Both the position numbers and the translations under genes were made by a program. Source: Flavobacterium sp. SUN046 (GTDB taxonomy: Bacteria; Bacteroidota; Bacteroidia; Flavobacteriales; Flavobacteriaceae). Taken from it: a stretch of 64,000 bases of DNA. The notes below the pieces were generated by a model. It made no database searches. It was not told the DNA's origin and saw nothing but the letters and a program-made list of their open reading frames with translations. The stretch spans positions 124,001-188,000 of the forward strand of contig NZ_JAPQNT010000008.1 of assembly GCF_028867965.1 (NCBI RefSeq), written 5' to 3'. Below, in pieces: positions 1-7,063 of the stretch (positions are counted from its first letter, which is position 1; every line of letters starts with the position of its first letter).

Positions 1-199
1 ACAGGGAGGGAGGGGGTATTGGCAGAAAGGAGGGTATTGATACCTTACCATCGTTCAGGTGTTCGTTAAACAGTTTTAAGCCAATTTTGGGACATGGTTA
101 ACTTGGGTTAAGGGATAGTTTAGCCCCAAAATATAGCATTATGTTTAGCTAAATTTTCATTTTTATTGAATCTGTTGAGATGTATTAAGAAATTGGTTG

Positions 200-265
200 G
201 TACTTATATTAGTATTACTAAGTACTTTTAAAAGTATAAGCAAGTACTTCTGATGTTACTTCATT
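200..265. repeat. Three iteron-like 22-bp direct repeats
   Basis: Three consecutive units begin with GTACTT at positions 200, 222 and 244, spaced exactly 22 bases apart, which is about two helical turns. After the shared GTACTT start the units are only loosely alike: the first two share an AGTAT core, and the third is more divergent. Iterons of 17-22 bp are typical binding sites of plasmid and phage replication initiators. They sit upstream of a winged-helix protein gene and beside an AT-rich segment. Which protein binds them is not shown by the sequence. Confidence 0.6.
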
Positions 266-488
266 ATAATACTATTAAATAAGATTAATAAATAAGAAAT
301 ATAATTTATTATATATAATAAGGTACTATTTCAATTTTTCAATTATTTACTATTACAGTACTAGTTTTTTTGATTATCTCAATTTTTACAAAGTTCACCA
401 CCCTCAAGGATTTTTTTTTAAATAAAGACTAATGCCGAGGTACTATTTTAATTACATGGTACTTTAAAATATTTGTTTCAAGTAAAAC

Positions 489-519
489 TTGCAACTAGCT
501 TTTTTTGTTAGTACCTTTG
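489..519 (+). promoter_or_regulatory. Promoter of the winged-helix gene, overlapped by a GTAC box
   Basis: TTG at 489-491 and TACCTTTG at 512-519, with a 20-base spacer, match the Bacteroidota primary sigma consensus (TTG, about 19-20 bases, TAnnTTTG). A GTAC box of the upstream repeat family starts at 511 and overlaps the -7 element. This suggests that a GTAC-binding protein, perhaps the product of the gene at 639, could block its own promoter. Confidence 0.6.
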
Positions 520-554
520 CATTATACCTTGTAAGTCAAGGGTTTTGTTATCAT

Positions 555-595
555 AACTAAAGATGTTGTTGTCTTTAGTTCCTTTTTTAAAAAGG
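555..595 (+). terminator. Terminator-like hairpin in the leader of the winged-helix gene
   Basis: Perfect 9-bp arms AACTAAAGA (555-563) and TCTTTAGTT (572-580) enclose an 8-base loop and are followed by CC and a T run. A second small palindrome, CCTTTTT/AAAAAGG, follows at 581-595. It lies about 35 bases downstream of the likely transcription start and about 45 bases before the start codon, so it could attenuate transcription of the downstream gene. Confidence 0.5.
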
Positions 596-638
596 ATTAT
601 TGGCGACATTAGTAGCCAAAGCATAAAAACTTTAATTT

Positions 639-1274
639 ATGCAAAATTTTAAGGAAAGCGGATTTGTTAAGTCATTTCCACAACTATCAAAATTACCAAT
701 TACTATTTCAGAAAAAAGCTTAATTGAATTGGTACTATCATATACAGATAATGGACAATTATTTTATATGAATTACAAAGATATTGCACCTTACATTGGT
801 TTTTCAAAGCCACAGAGTGTAAAAAACTTAGTTCATACCCTAAGGAAAAAAGGTTATATTACCTCAAAACAGTCACATAATTTTAATGGTTCAACTGGAG
901 GTTCATCTACATCAATAGTTGTTAACGAAGATTTTATCAATAAACAGTTAAGTTCTATCATAAAAGCAGAAAATAAAGCCAATAAAGCTGATTTAAACTG
1001 TGATATTCAAATAGACAAAATTGTAGTTGATTCTCCTAAAATTGTCGACCAAAATGAAGACAATTCACTTGTATATGAATTCTATAAAATGTGTGTCTTG
1101 TGCGATAAAAGTGAAATCGTTAATGGTTTAGTCGCTGATTTTATACCCAAGGATGATAATTTTACACCAGATGACGATTTTGAGAATGGAGTAGAAAATC
1201 ATTTGATAAAAATTTTTAATGATGTGGTTCTTCAAAGAAATGATTTGAAAGAAATGTATGTAAACATTAGGTAA
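639..1274 (+). CDS. Winged-helix (HTH_36-like) protein of a mobile element
   Basis: A 211-residue protein whose residues about 20-90 have the pattern of the winged-helix domains found in phage and plasmid replication proteins: a first helix (EKSLIELVLSYT), a turn-helix with IAPYIGFSKPQSVKNLVHTL, then KKGYIT before a Ser/Gly-rich wing. The rest is acidic and unlike anything I recognise. It is the first gene after the GTAC repeat zone and has its own promoter with an overlapping GTAC box, so a repressor or replication-initiator role is plausible. There is no obvious catalytic motif. The 5' leader contains a terminator-like hairpin. Specific function is unknown. Confidence 0.6.
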   Translation: MQNFKESGFVKSFPQLSKLPITISEKSLIELVLSYTDNGQLFYMNYKDIAPYIGFSKPQSVKNLVHTLRKKGYITSKQSHNFNGSTGGSSTSIVVNEDFINKQLSSIIKAENKANKADLNCDIQIDKIVVDSPKIVDQNEDNSLVYEFYKMCVLCDKSEIVNGLVADFIPKDDNFTPDDDFENGVENHLIKIFNDVVLQRNDLKEMYVNIR

Positions 1275-1392
1275 TTTATAGAAAATCCAAATCCAGATTA
1301 TTGAGATTTTATTGGAATACATGGAATATTGTATAACATTTAACTTGCTAATAACCAGGATATTAATTATATTTGAATTTAAATTTAATGTT

Positions 1393-1620
1393 ATGAAAAA
1401 CAACTTAAACGGATTTCCCTTAGACGACTCAATGTCAACCCAATTGAAATATAATTTGTTTGCAGAACGCATGAATCGAGGGCAACTAAGTTATAATACA
1501 CGCAACCAATCATCTTCAAGCGATGCTGTAATGTTGGTTGGTGGACTGTTTAAAATATTGTTTGCTTTAATTGGTTTCGCATTTGGAATTTTAAAATGGA
1601 TTTTCAATCAATTGAAGTAA
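1393..1620 (+). CDS. Small membrane protein, hypothetical
   Basis: A 75-residue protein with a polar, Ser/Asn-rich N-terminal half and one strongly hydrophobic C-terminal segment (about residues 47-72) ending in KWIFNQLK. The open frame continues upstream to 1312, but the ATG at 1393 gives a sensible start and removes an unlikely Ile/Phe-rich leader. It lies between the winged-helix gene and the excisionase-like gene on the same strand, so it is probably cargo or an accessory protein of the integrative element. I do not recognise the family. Confidence 0.45.
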   Translation: MKNNLNGFPLDDSMSTQLKYNLFAERMNRGQLSYNTRNQSSSSDAVMLVGGLFKILFALIGFAFGILKWIFNQLK

Positions 1621-1751
1621 GAATACAGTAAACTTAATTTTATTTCAATTTGTACTTAAAGCATAGAAATGTCAACAAAGACTCAAAAATGATAATTCTC
1701 AAACCCACGCCATAAAAAAAACGAGAACGGCTGAAACAGGGTTAGAATTTA

Positions 1752-2141
1752 TTGAATAAAAATTATCTAAATGAAAACCAATCACCTTCAATTTTGACTA
1801 TTGGTGAAGTTGCAAATAGACTAAAACTAAAGAAAACAGAGTCAGCAACAATTTGGTTAAATCAAAACGGTGTAACAATACACAAGCTAAATAAAAAAAG
1901 CAATATGGTCTACGAAATAGACTTTAGTTGTGCATTACTTATACCATTTGTCAAAGATTTTATAAAAAAGCACCCTATGAGCTGGATGGAATTATTGAAA
2001 TCTATCCTTTGTAACGATGCTGTCTATAATATGATTTTGTTAAAGATAGATGATAACTCATTAGCTAGTAAGAAACCAAAAACAAAGGTTAATCCAAAGA
2101 CAGCTAAAGAAATTGAATTAAGAAATAAATTATTATCATGA
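1752..2141 (+). CDS. Excisionase-like helix-turn-helix protein
   Basis: A 129-residue protein. Residues about 15-40 (ILTIGEVANRLKLKK followed by TIWLNQNGV) have the MerR/excisionase-type winged-helix pattern that recognises DNA next to attachment sites. No ATG is available near the N-terminus, so a TTG start is used. The 3' end overlaps the integrase start by 4 bases (ATGA), indicating translational coupling with the integrase, as is common for excisionase or directionality factors in tRNA-associated elements. The Lys-rich C-terminus could contact DNA. Homology is inferred from pattern only. Confidence 0.55.
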   Translation: MNKNYLNENQSPSILTIGEVANRLKLKKTESATIWLNQNGVTIHKLNKKSNMVYEIDFSCALLIPFVKDFIKKHPMSWMELLKSILCNDAVYNMILLKIDDNSLASKKPKTKVNPKTAKEIELRNKLLS

Positions 2142-3406
2142 AATTGAAATTACCTAAAAATGCACTTACAGGAATAAAAATTTATTGTAGTAAATGCAAG
2201 AATGACAATCCAATTTGTAGGCACTACGAAAATCATAGTTATAGGTTAAGACTTCATGTTGCTGGAACTAAAAACAAGGTTAAATCAAAAGTTTTGAGTT
2301 CCAGAAGCTATGATGAAGCCATCATTGAAGCTCTTGAATTTAAAAGCGAAACCATAAAAAATGATTATCAAACAGTTCAACAGAGTGAAGAAGGAAATGA
2401 TTATTCAGTTGCGGATGCAATCATCAAATATTATCAATATTTAGATGGAGACCACAAATATATTCATAAGCGTAAAAATGTCAGTAAAGCACACAGGGAT
2501 GAATGTATTCGGTTCTGTAAATATTTTGCCAATGTGTTAAAAAAACGATATGATATTTCGATGAAACGAATAGTAGATGTTAATCAGTCGGATGTAGCGG
2601 ATTTTTATTCTTGGGCTGAAGGTCATTATAATTCAAAGACATTCAACAAGTGCTTTGGAGCAGTTAAAACTTTTTTTGATTTTTTAATTGATGTAGAAGA
2701 AGTTGAAATGAAAAATCCATTTAAAAATTATGTCTCAAAGCAAGTTTTTAAAGGTGATAATTTAACGTTGACCAAATCTGAATTTGAAACAATTTTAAAT
2801 GCTGTTGATACTGCTAACCCAATAAAGGTTTATGGAGCTAGAAAAGAAAGGAAGAATATGTACTTTCCTTATTTGAAAGATGCCTTTAAACTGTTTCTAC
2901 TTACTGGTTGTAGACGAGAAGAAGTTGTATGTTTGAAATGGGATGACATTTCAATGAGTCCTGATGGAACTAAATTTTTCCGTATATCGAATCTAAAAGT
3001 TAATAGAGCTAATAGAAGCAACAATAGGATTGTAGATTTTCAGAAAAAATATGTACCTATTAATTCAGATTTATTGGAATTATTAATAGAGTTAGGTTTT
3101 TATAATAAAAGACAATCTGATGATTATATTTTATTTCCAGAAAGAAATATAAAAGAGAAAACTTTGATGGATAGAATTTCAAAATCATTTACGCATTACA
3201 AAGAACAAGCGGATGTTGAAAAAGCAGTTAGTTTGAAAAATTTGAGAAAAACATACCTTAGCTGGGTAAATGCTGTTATGTCGAGTGACACAAAAATACT
3301 ATCATCTCATGCAACTGATGGTGTTATAGATAAGTATTATATTGACCCAAAAATTCTAAGTGCGATTGAAAAAGGTGCTTTGGAGATTAAAATTTTTGGC
3401 ACATAA
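2138..3406 (+). CDS. int: Site-specific tyrosine integrase
   Basis: A 422-residue tyrosine recombinase that probably integrates the element into the adjacent tRNA gene. The catalytic domain is recognisable: Arg259 in TGCRREEV, Arg370 in LKNLRKTY (the usual His of HxxR is Lys367), His391 in SSHATDG, and the nucleophile Tyr400 or Tyr401 in DKYYID. A core-binding SAM-like domain covers about 85-190. The N-terminus is odd, with Cys17, Cys20, Cys27 and His29/His33 spaced like a small zinc finger where other integrases have a plain arm-binding domain. It overlaps the upstream HTH gene by 4 bases and ends 80 bases before the tRNA 3' end. Confidence 0.9.
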   Translation: MKLKLPKNALTGIKIYCSKCKNDNPICRHYENHSYRLRLHVAGTKNKVKSKVLSSRSYDEAIIEALEFKSETIKNDYQTVQQSEEGNDYSVADAIIKYYQYLDGDHKYIHKRKNVSKAHRDECIRFCKYFANVLKKRYDISMKRIVDVNQSDVADFYSWAEGHYNSKTFNKCFGAVKTFFDFLIDVEEVEMKNPFKNYVSKQVFKGDNLTLTKSEFETILNAVDTANPIKVYGARKERKNMYFPYLKDAFKLFLLTGCRREEVVCLKWDDISMSPDGTKFFRISNLKVNRANRSNNRIVDFQKKYVPINSDLLELLIELGFYNKRQSDDYILFPERNIKEKTLMDRISKSFTHYKEQADVEKAVSLKNLRKTYLSWVNAVMSSDTKILSSHATDGVIDKYYIDPKILSAIEKGALEIKIFGT

Positions 3407-3416
3407 AATGAAAATT

Positions 3417-3439
3417 CCTCACTCCATATCCTCACTCCA
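3417..3439. repeat. Two 10-bp direct repeats beside the tRNA
   Basis: CCTCACTCCA occurs at 3417-3426 and again at 3430-3439, separated by TAT, a 13-base period. The pair lies between the integrase stop codon and the tRNA terminator, where integrase arm-type sites or excisionase sites would be expected. The function is inference. Confidence 0.45.
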
Positions 3440-3445
3440 ATAAAA

Positions 3446-3476
3446 AAAGGTTTTAGAAAAAATATCTAAAACCTTT
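3446..3476 (-). terminator. Terminator downstream of the tRNA gene
   Basis: A 12-bp perfect stem, AAAGGTTTTAGA / TCTAAAACCTTT, with a 7-base loop. Read on the minus strand it is followed by a long T run, so it terminates the tRNA transcript. It may also stop integrase transcription from the other side. Confidence 0.8.
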
Positions 3477-3485
3477 ATTATTAAG

Positions 3486-3559
3486 TGGCGAGAGAGAGAT
3501 TTGAACTCTCGACCTCAGGGTTATGAATCCTGCGCTCTAACCGACTGAGCTACCTCGCC
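3486..3559 (-). tRNA. tRNA-Met (anticodon CAT)
   Basis: The minus strand folds as a complete cloverleaf: acceptor stem GGCGAGG/TCTCGCC (one G-U pair), D arm GCTC/GAGC, anticodon loop TTCATAA with CAT, and T arm GAGAG-TTCAAAT-CTCTC; discriminator base A. CCA is not encoded. The elongator methionine tRNA is most likely; a lysidine-modified Ile-CAT tRNA cannot be excluded by eye, and the initiator is unlikely. A canonical promoter lies just upstream. The integrase at 2138-3406 sits against its 3' end, the usual attachment site of tRNA-targeting elements. Confidence 0.93.
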
Positions 3560-3588
3560 ATTTGGCACTGCATATCTGAATGCGGGTG

Positions 3589-3619
3589 CAAATATAAGAC
3601 TAATATAACATTGTCCAAA
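3589..3619 (-). promoter_or_regulatory. Promoter of the tRNA gene
   Basis: On the minus strand TTTG (3616-3619) and TATATTTG (3589-3596) are separated by 19 bases, a perfect match to the Bacteroidota housekeeping promoter, ending about 30 bases before the mature tRNA 5' end. Confidence 0.8.
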
Positions 3620-3698
3620 TATTAAATTGAAAAAAAAATATTTTTTTTATTATACCTTTTTTTTAAATAAAAATTATATATTTCGCAAAAATTAGATT

Positions 3699-4091
3699 AT
3701 GACTGCCAAAGTACGTTACGAAATTGAGTTTCCAATTAATTCTTCTCCTCAATTGTTATATCAATATATTTCAACACCATCAGGATTACAAGAATGGTTT
3801 GCTGATATTGTGAATTCTAGAGGTGAATTTTTTACTTTTGAGTGGAATGATACTGAAGAAAATGCACGTTTGGCATCAAAGAAAACAGGTGAAAAAGTTA
3901 AATTCAAATGGATTGATGATGATAAAAAAGATACCGAGTATTATTTTGAATTAAGAATATTAGAAGACGAAATCACTAAAGATGTGTCTTTAATGGTTGT
4001 TGATTTTGCTGAGCAAGATGAATTAGACGAATCAAAGCAATTGTGGGAAAATCAAGTTTCCGATTTAAAACATGTTATTGGTTCTGTATAA
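3699..4091 (+). CDS. START-like (SRPBCC/AHSA1-type) domain protein
   Basis: A 130-residue single-domain protein resembling the START-like proteins conserved in Bacteroidota. The opening strand RYEIEFPINSSPQLLYQYISTPSGLQEWFAD is the helix-grip signature of the SRPBCC superfamily, in which a small ligand or partner protein sits in a deep cavity. There is no signal peptide, so it is cytoplasmic; the ligand is unknown. It is followed by a terminator and then by the class IV aminotransferase gene on the same strand. Confidence 0.75.
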   Translation: MTAKVRYEIEFPINSSPQLLYQYISTPSGLQEWFADIVNSRGEFFTFEWNDTEENARLASKKTGEKVKFKWIDDDKKDTEYYFELRILEDEITKDVSLMVVDFAEQDELDESKQLWENQVSDLKHVIGSV

Positions 4092-4115
4092 AAATCATTT
4101 TTTAAAGTTATATTT

Positions 4116-4140
4116 GTCTCGTTAATAGCGGGACTTTTTT
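4116..4140 (+). terminator. Terminator between the START-like gene and the aminotransferase gene
   Basis: GTCTCG (4116-4121) pairs with CGGGAC (4129-4134) with one T-G pair, and six T residues follow directly. The next gene starts at 4141, so its transcript must either read through or begin without a leader. Confidence 0.65.
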
Positions 4141-4971
4141 ATGATTAATTACAACGGAGAAATTCTTTCATCAGAGACTACAATTTCAAATTCAAACCGT
4201 GCATTCCTATACGGTGACGGAATTTTTGAAACTTTAAAAATTGCAAACAATAAAATTCTTTTTTTAGAAGATCATTATTTTAGATTAATGGCTTCTATGC
4301 GTATTGTAAGAATGCAAATTCCAAATAATTTTACGTTGGAATTTTTTGAAGAACAGATTTTAAGTTTAGCTAAAATTAATAATTGTATCGATTCGGCTAG
4401 AGTCAGATTTACAGTTTTTAGAAATGATGGTGGATTTTATCTTCCTAAAAGCCGACAGGTTTCTTATTTAATTCAAACAACTTCTTTAGATAATGTGTTG
4501 TATTCTTTTTCAACCGCAGGCTATGAAGTTGATTTATACAAAGATTTTTATGTAACAAAACACTTACTGTCAACGTTAAAAACTACCAATAAAATGATTA
4601 ATATCACGGGTAGTATTTTTGCAGATGAAAATGATTTGAATAATTGTTTGTTACTTAATAATGACAAAAATATTGTCGAAGCATTGAATGGCAATTTATT
4701 CATGTTGATGAATAACATACTAATTACACCATCATTGGAAGAAGGTTGTTTAAACGGAATTTTAAGGAAACAAATACTACAATTAGGAAAAAAAGTTGAT
4801 GGAATTGAAGTGATTGAAGGTATAATTTCACCATTTGATTTACAAAAAGCAGATGAATTATTTATCACCAATATAATTATTGGAATTCAGCCAATAACTA
4901 AATATAGAAAAAAAGAATATAAAACCGATTTATCAAACCAATTACTAGACAGTTTAAATTCGTTAATTTAA
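4141..4971 (+). CDS. Class IV aminotransferase (branched-chain aminotransferase / aminodeoxychorismate lyase type)
   Basis: A 276-residue PLP enzyme of fold type IV. The N-terminus has the characteristic NRAFLYGDGIFETLK, the probable PLP lysine is Lys147 in STLKTTNK, and the conserved Glu lies in NIVEALNGNLF. This family includes IlvE, DAT and PabC (4-amino-4-deoxychorismate lyase of folate synthesis); sequence alone does not settle which reaction applies, though its length is closest to PabC-type proteins. Its stop overlaps the convergent YqgE gene by 9 bases. Confidence 0.8.
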   Translation: MINYNGEILSSETTISNSNRAFLYGDGIFETLKIANNKILFLEDHYFRLMASMRIVRMQIPNNFTLEFFEEQILSLAKINNCIDSARVRFTVFRNDGGFYLPKSRQVSYLIQTTSLDNVLYSFSTAGYEVDLYKDFYVTKHLLSTLKTTNKMINITGSIFADENDLNNCLLLNNDKNIVEALNGNLFMLMNNILITPSLEEGCLNGILRKQILQLGKKVDGIEVIEGIISPFDLQKADELFITNIIIGIQPITKYRKKEYKTDLSNQLLDSLNSLI

Positions 4972-5523
4972 GATTGGGTTTTCAGGCGCATTTGACCAAA
5001 TAATATATTCACCACCCAACTCAATTATTTTTTCTTTCCAAAATTGCTTAGACGATTTACTTAGTATTGACGATTTATAACTATTGGCAGCAATTATCCA
5101 TGAATTAGAATTCAATTCTTCTTCGAGTTGATTAGCTGACCAACCAGTGTAACCTAAGAAAAAACGAATGTCTTCTTTACTTATCTTTCCAGTATTGATT
5201 AAATTTTTAGTCAATTCAAAATCGCCACCCCAAAAAATACCATTTGATATTTCAATGCTATCGGTTATTAATTCGGGAATAGTATGAATAAAATATAAAT
5301 TGTCTTGCTCTACTGGGCCGCCATTATAAATTTTGAATGCCGCTTCAATTTCTGGTAGTAAATCATTTATGGTGTATTCTAGTGGCTTGTTTAATATGAA
5401 TCCCACTGAACCATCATCGTTGTGATCAGCCAACAATATTACAGACCTATTAAATGATAAGTCTCCAATTATCGACGGTTCTGCTATTAAAAGTTGTCCT
5501 TTTTGAAGTTTGTCTGTTATCAT
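4963..5523 (-). CDS. YqgE/AlgH family protein
   Basis: A 186-residue DUF179 protein. Diagnostic stretches are KGQLLIAEPSIIGDLSFNRSVILL near the N-terminus, GSVGFILNKPL, the YNGGPVEQDNLYFIHT segment, and FLGYTGWSANQLEEEL near residue 130. The family is widespread, cytoplasmic and of unclear biochemical function (AlgH was linked to alginate regulation in Pseudomonas). It converges on the aminotransferase gene with a 9-bp overlap. The HU gene lies upstream on the same strand, separated by a terminator. Confidence 0.88.
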   Translation of the reverse strand: MITDKLQKGQLLIAEPSIIGDLSFNRSVILLADHNDDGSVGFILNKPLEYTINDLLPEIEAAFKIYNGGPVEQDNLYFIHTIPELITDSIEISNGIFWGGDFELTKNLINTGKISKEDIRFFLGYTGWSANQLEEELNSNSWIIAANSYKSSILSKSSKQFWKEKIIELGGEYIIWSNAPENPILN

Positions 5524-5580
5524 TCTTATAGAATTTTAACTAAAAGTACAAATAAAAGTTATAAAACCAAATTTTATTGC

Positions 5581-5612
5581 AAAAAAAAACCATCCGCCGT
5601 AGAGGATGGTTT
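5581..5612 (-). terminator. Terminator of the HU gene
   Basis: Perfect 9-bp arms AAACCATCC (5587-5595) and GGATGGTTT (5604-5612). On the minus strand the hairpin ends in a long T run, directly downstream of the HU gene. Confidence 0.85.
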
Positions 5613-5633
5613 CTATATCAAAAAAAACTAGAT

Positions 5634-5906
5634 TTAGTTTACAGAACCTTCTAAGTCTGCTCCAGCTTTAAATTTCACTACATTTTTAGCAGCAATCTTG
5701 ATTGTTTTTCCAGTTTGTGGATTTCTTCCGTCTCTTGCAGCTCTGTTAGAAACTGACCATGATCCGAAACCTACTAAAGAAACTCTACCACCTTTTTTTA
5801 AAGTTGATCCTACGTTTCCTAAAAATGATTCTAAAGCTAATTTAGCAGCTGCTTTTGTAATTCCTGCGTCTGCAGCAATAGCATCGATTAATTCTGATTT
5901 GTTCAT
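5634..5906 (-). CDS. HU family DNA-binding protein
   Basis: A 90-residue histone-like protein. It starts MNKSELIDAIAADAGITKAAA, has GSTLKKGGRVSLVGFGSW in the middle, and carries the minor-groove arm with GRNPQTGKTIKI. The start at 5906 is chosen over an in-frame ATG 30 bases upstream because every HU begins with MNKxEL. It bends and compacts DNA as a dimer and is normally abundant. A textbook Bacteroidota promoter lies upstream and a strong hairpin downstream, so it is monocistronic. Confidence 0.95.
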   Translation of the reverse strand: MNKSELIDAIAADAGITKAAAKLALESFLGNVGSTLKKGGRVSLVGFGSWSVSNRAARDGRNPQTGKTIKIAAKNVVKFKAGADLEGSVN

Positions 5907-5951
5907 AATAATAGTTATTAATTGTTGGTTAAACATTTTTGTTAATCATAA

Positions 5952-5981
5952 CAAATTTAGTAGAAAATTCAGTCTGTGCAA
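5952..5981 (-). promoter_or_regulatory. Promoter of the HU gene
   Basis: On the minus strand TTG (5979-5981) and TAAATTTG (5952-5959) are 19 bases apart, matching the Bacteroidota consensus exactly. The leader is about 40 bases. Confidence 0.75.
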
Positions 5982-6087
5982 GTGTTGCGCCTCATTTTTG
6001 CCAATTTTGTTGATAAATCGAGCTTTTTGTTGATAAAGAAGGCATTTTCGTGTTGTTTTTTGTTATTCTTTCAATGATTTCAATAGC

Positions 6088-7035
6088 TTACAACGCTTTT
6101 GTATTCAATGAAAACGTCATTCCGTTTAACAATTCAGCAGTTTTCATGCGCTTTTTTCCTGGAAATTGAAGACTTACGATTTGTAAATATCCATCTTGAA
6201 TTGCAATTTTCAACTCTTTTTTGGTTGATAGTATGGTTCCAATATCAAAATTGTGAACTTCAGAAATTAAATTGGCTTCATAAATTTTTACACTCCATTC
6301 TTCATTTCCATCTTTTATAAAACACCAAGCACTCGGATAAGGCGATAATCCTCTTACTAGGTTGTAAATTTCTAATCCAGACTTCGAGAAATCTATTTTG
6401 CAATTGTCTTTATTTAATTTGTAAGCCGTTTTAATATCTTTAGAATCTTTTTGAATAGTTGTAGTAGCTTTTCCATTTTCTATTAGAGCTAAAGTTTCTA
6501 CCACGGCTTGACTTCCAATTTCCATCAATCTGTCGTGTAAAGTTCCAGCATTTTCTGTTTTTGAAATTGAGGTTTCTTTACTCAAAATCATCGCACCTGT
6601 ATCAATTTTATCATCAATGAAGAATGTAGTAACGCCAGTTTTAGATTCACCATTGATAATTGCCCAATTAATTGGTGCTGCACCACGATAATTTGGTAGG
6701 AGCGATGCATGCAAATTGAACGTTCCTAATTTTGGCATGTTCCAAACTACTTCAGGCAACATTCTAAAGGCAACAACTACGTGTAAATTGGCATTCAAAT
6801 TTCTTAAATCAGCTAAAAAACTTTCGTCTTTTAAATTGGTTGGTTGCAATAAATTCAAATTGTGTTCTAAAGCATATTCTTTAACCGCAGAATATTTTAG
6901 TTTTTGTCCACGACCAGCCGGTTTGTCGGCAGCCGTTATTACACCTACAACATCATAGTTATTTTTAATTATGGTATCCAAAATGCCGACAGCAAATTCG
7001 GGTGTTCCCATAAAGACTATTCTTAATTTTTCCAT
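6088..7035 (-). CDS. fmt: Methionyl-tRNA formyltransferase
   Basis: A 315-residue enzyme that formylates Met-tRNA(fMet) using 10-formyltetrahydrofolate. The start MEKLRIVFMGTPEFAV is standard; an in-frame ATG six codons upstream is less likely. The catalytic region shows FNLHASLLPNYRGAAPINWAI and the downstream GVTTFFIDDKIDTGAMI. The C-terminal OB-fold carries LKIAIQDGYLQIVSLQFPGKKRM. It follows recQ by about 30 bases on the same strand, so the two may be co-transcribed. Confidence 0.96.
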   Translation of the reverse strand: MEKLRIVFMGTPEFAVGILDTIIKNNYDVVGVITAADKPAGRGQKLKYSAVKEYALEHNLNLLQPTNLKDESFLADLRNLNANLHVVVAFRMLPEVVWNMPKLGTFNLHASLLPNYRGAAPINWAIINGESKTGVTTFFIDDKIDTGAMILSKETSISKTENAGTLHDRLMEIGSQAVVETLALIENGKATTTIQKDSKDIKTAYKLNKDNCKIDFSKSGLEIYNLVRGLSPYPSAWCFIKDGNEEWSVKIYEANLISEVHNFDIGTILSTKKELKIAIQDGYLQIVSLQFPGKKRMKTAELLNGMTFSLNTKAL

Positions 7036-7063
7036 TGATTTTTCGAGGCACAAAGCAATCTCT

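Larger units (their letters stand above)
1..638. other. Accessory non-coding region with GTAC-rich repeats
   Basis: I see no convincing gene in this AT-rich stretch. It opens with a run of G tracts (positions 4-34), unusual for this genome. Between 199 and 515 the tetranucleotide GTAC occurs eight times (starting at 200, 222, 244, 323, 358, 440, 459 and 511), far more than base composition predicts. A very AT-rich segment lies at about 284-321. A promoter-like sequence and a hairpin leader precede the winged-helix gene that starts at 639. The arrangement resembles a replication origin or an operator region of a mobile element; that reading is inference. Confidence 0.6.

Noticed and set aside
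1..69. Open frame of 22 codons from the window edge to TAA at 67-69
   Set aside because: Too short and lacks a recognisable motif; could be the tail of a gene upstream, but this cannot be supported.
1128..1472. 114-residue minus-strand frame opposite the winged-helix and small membrane protein genes
   Set aside because: Ile/Phe/Asn-rich shadow composition and antisense overlap with two better frames.
3486..3559. tRNA as initiator methionine tRNA
   Set aside because: It has a paired first base pair (G1-C72) and lacks the three consecutive G-C pairs in the anticodon stem that mark initiators.
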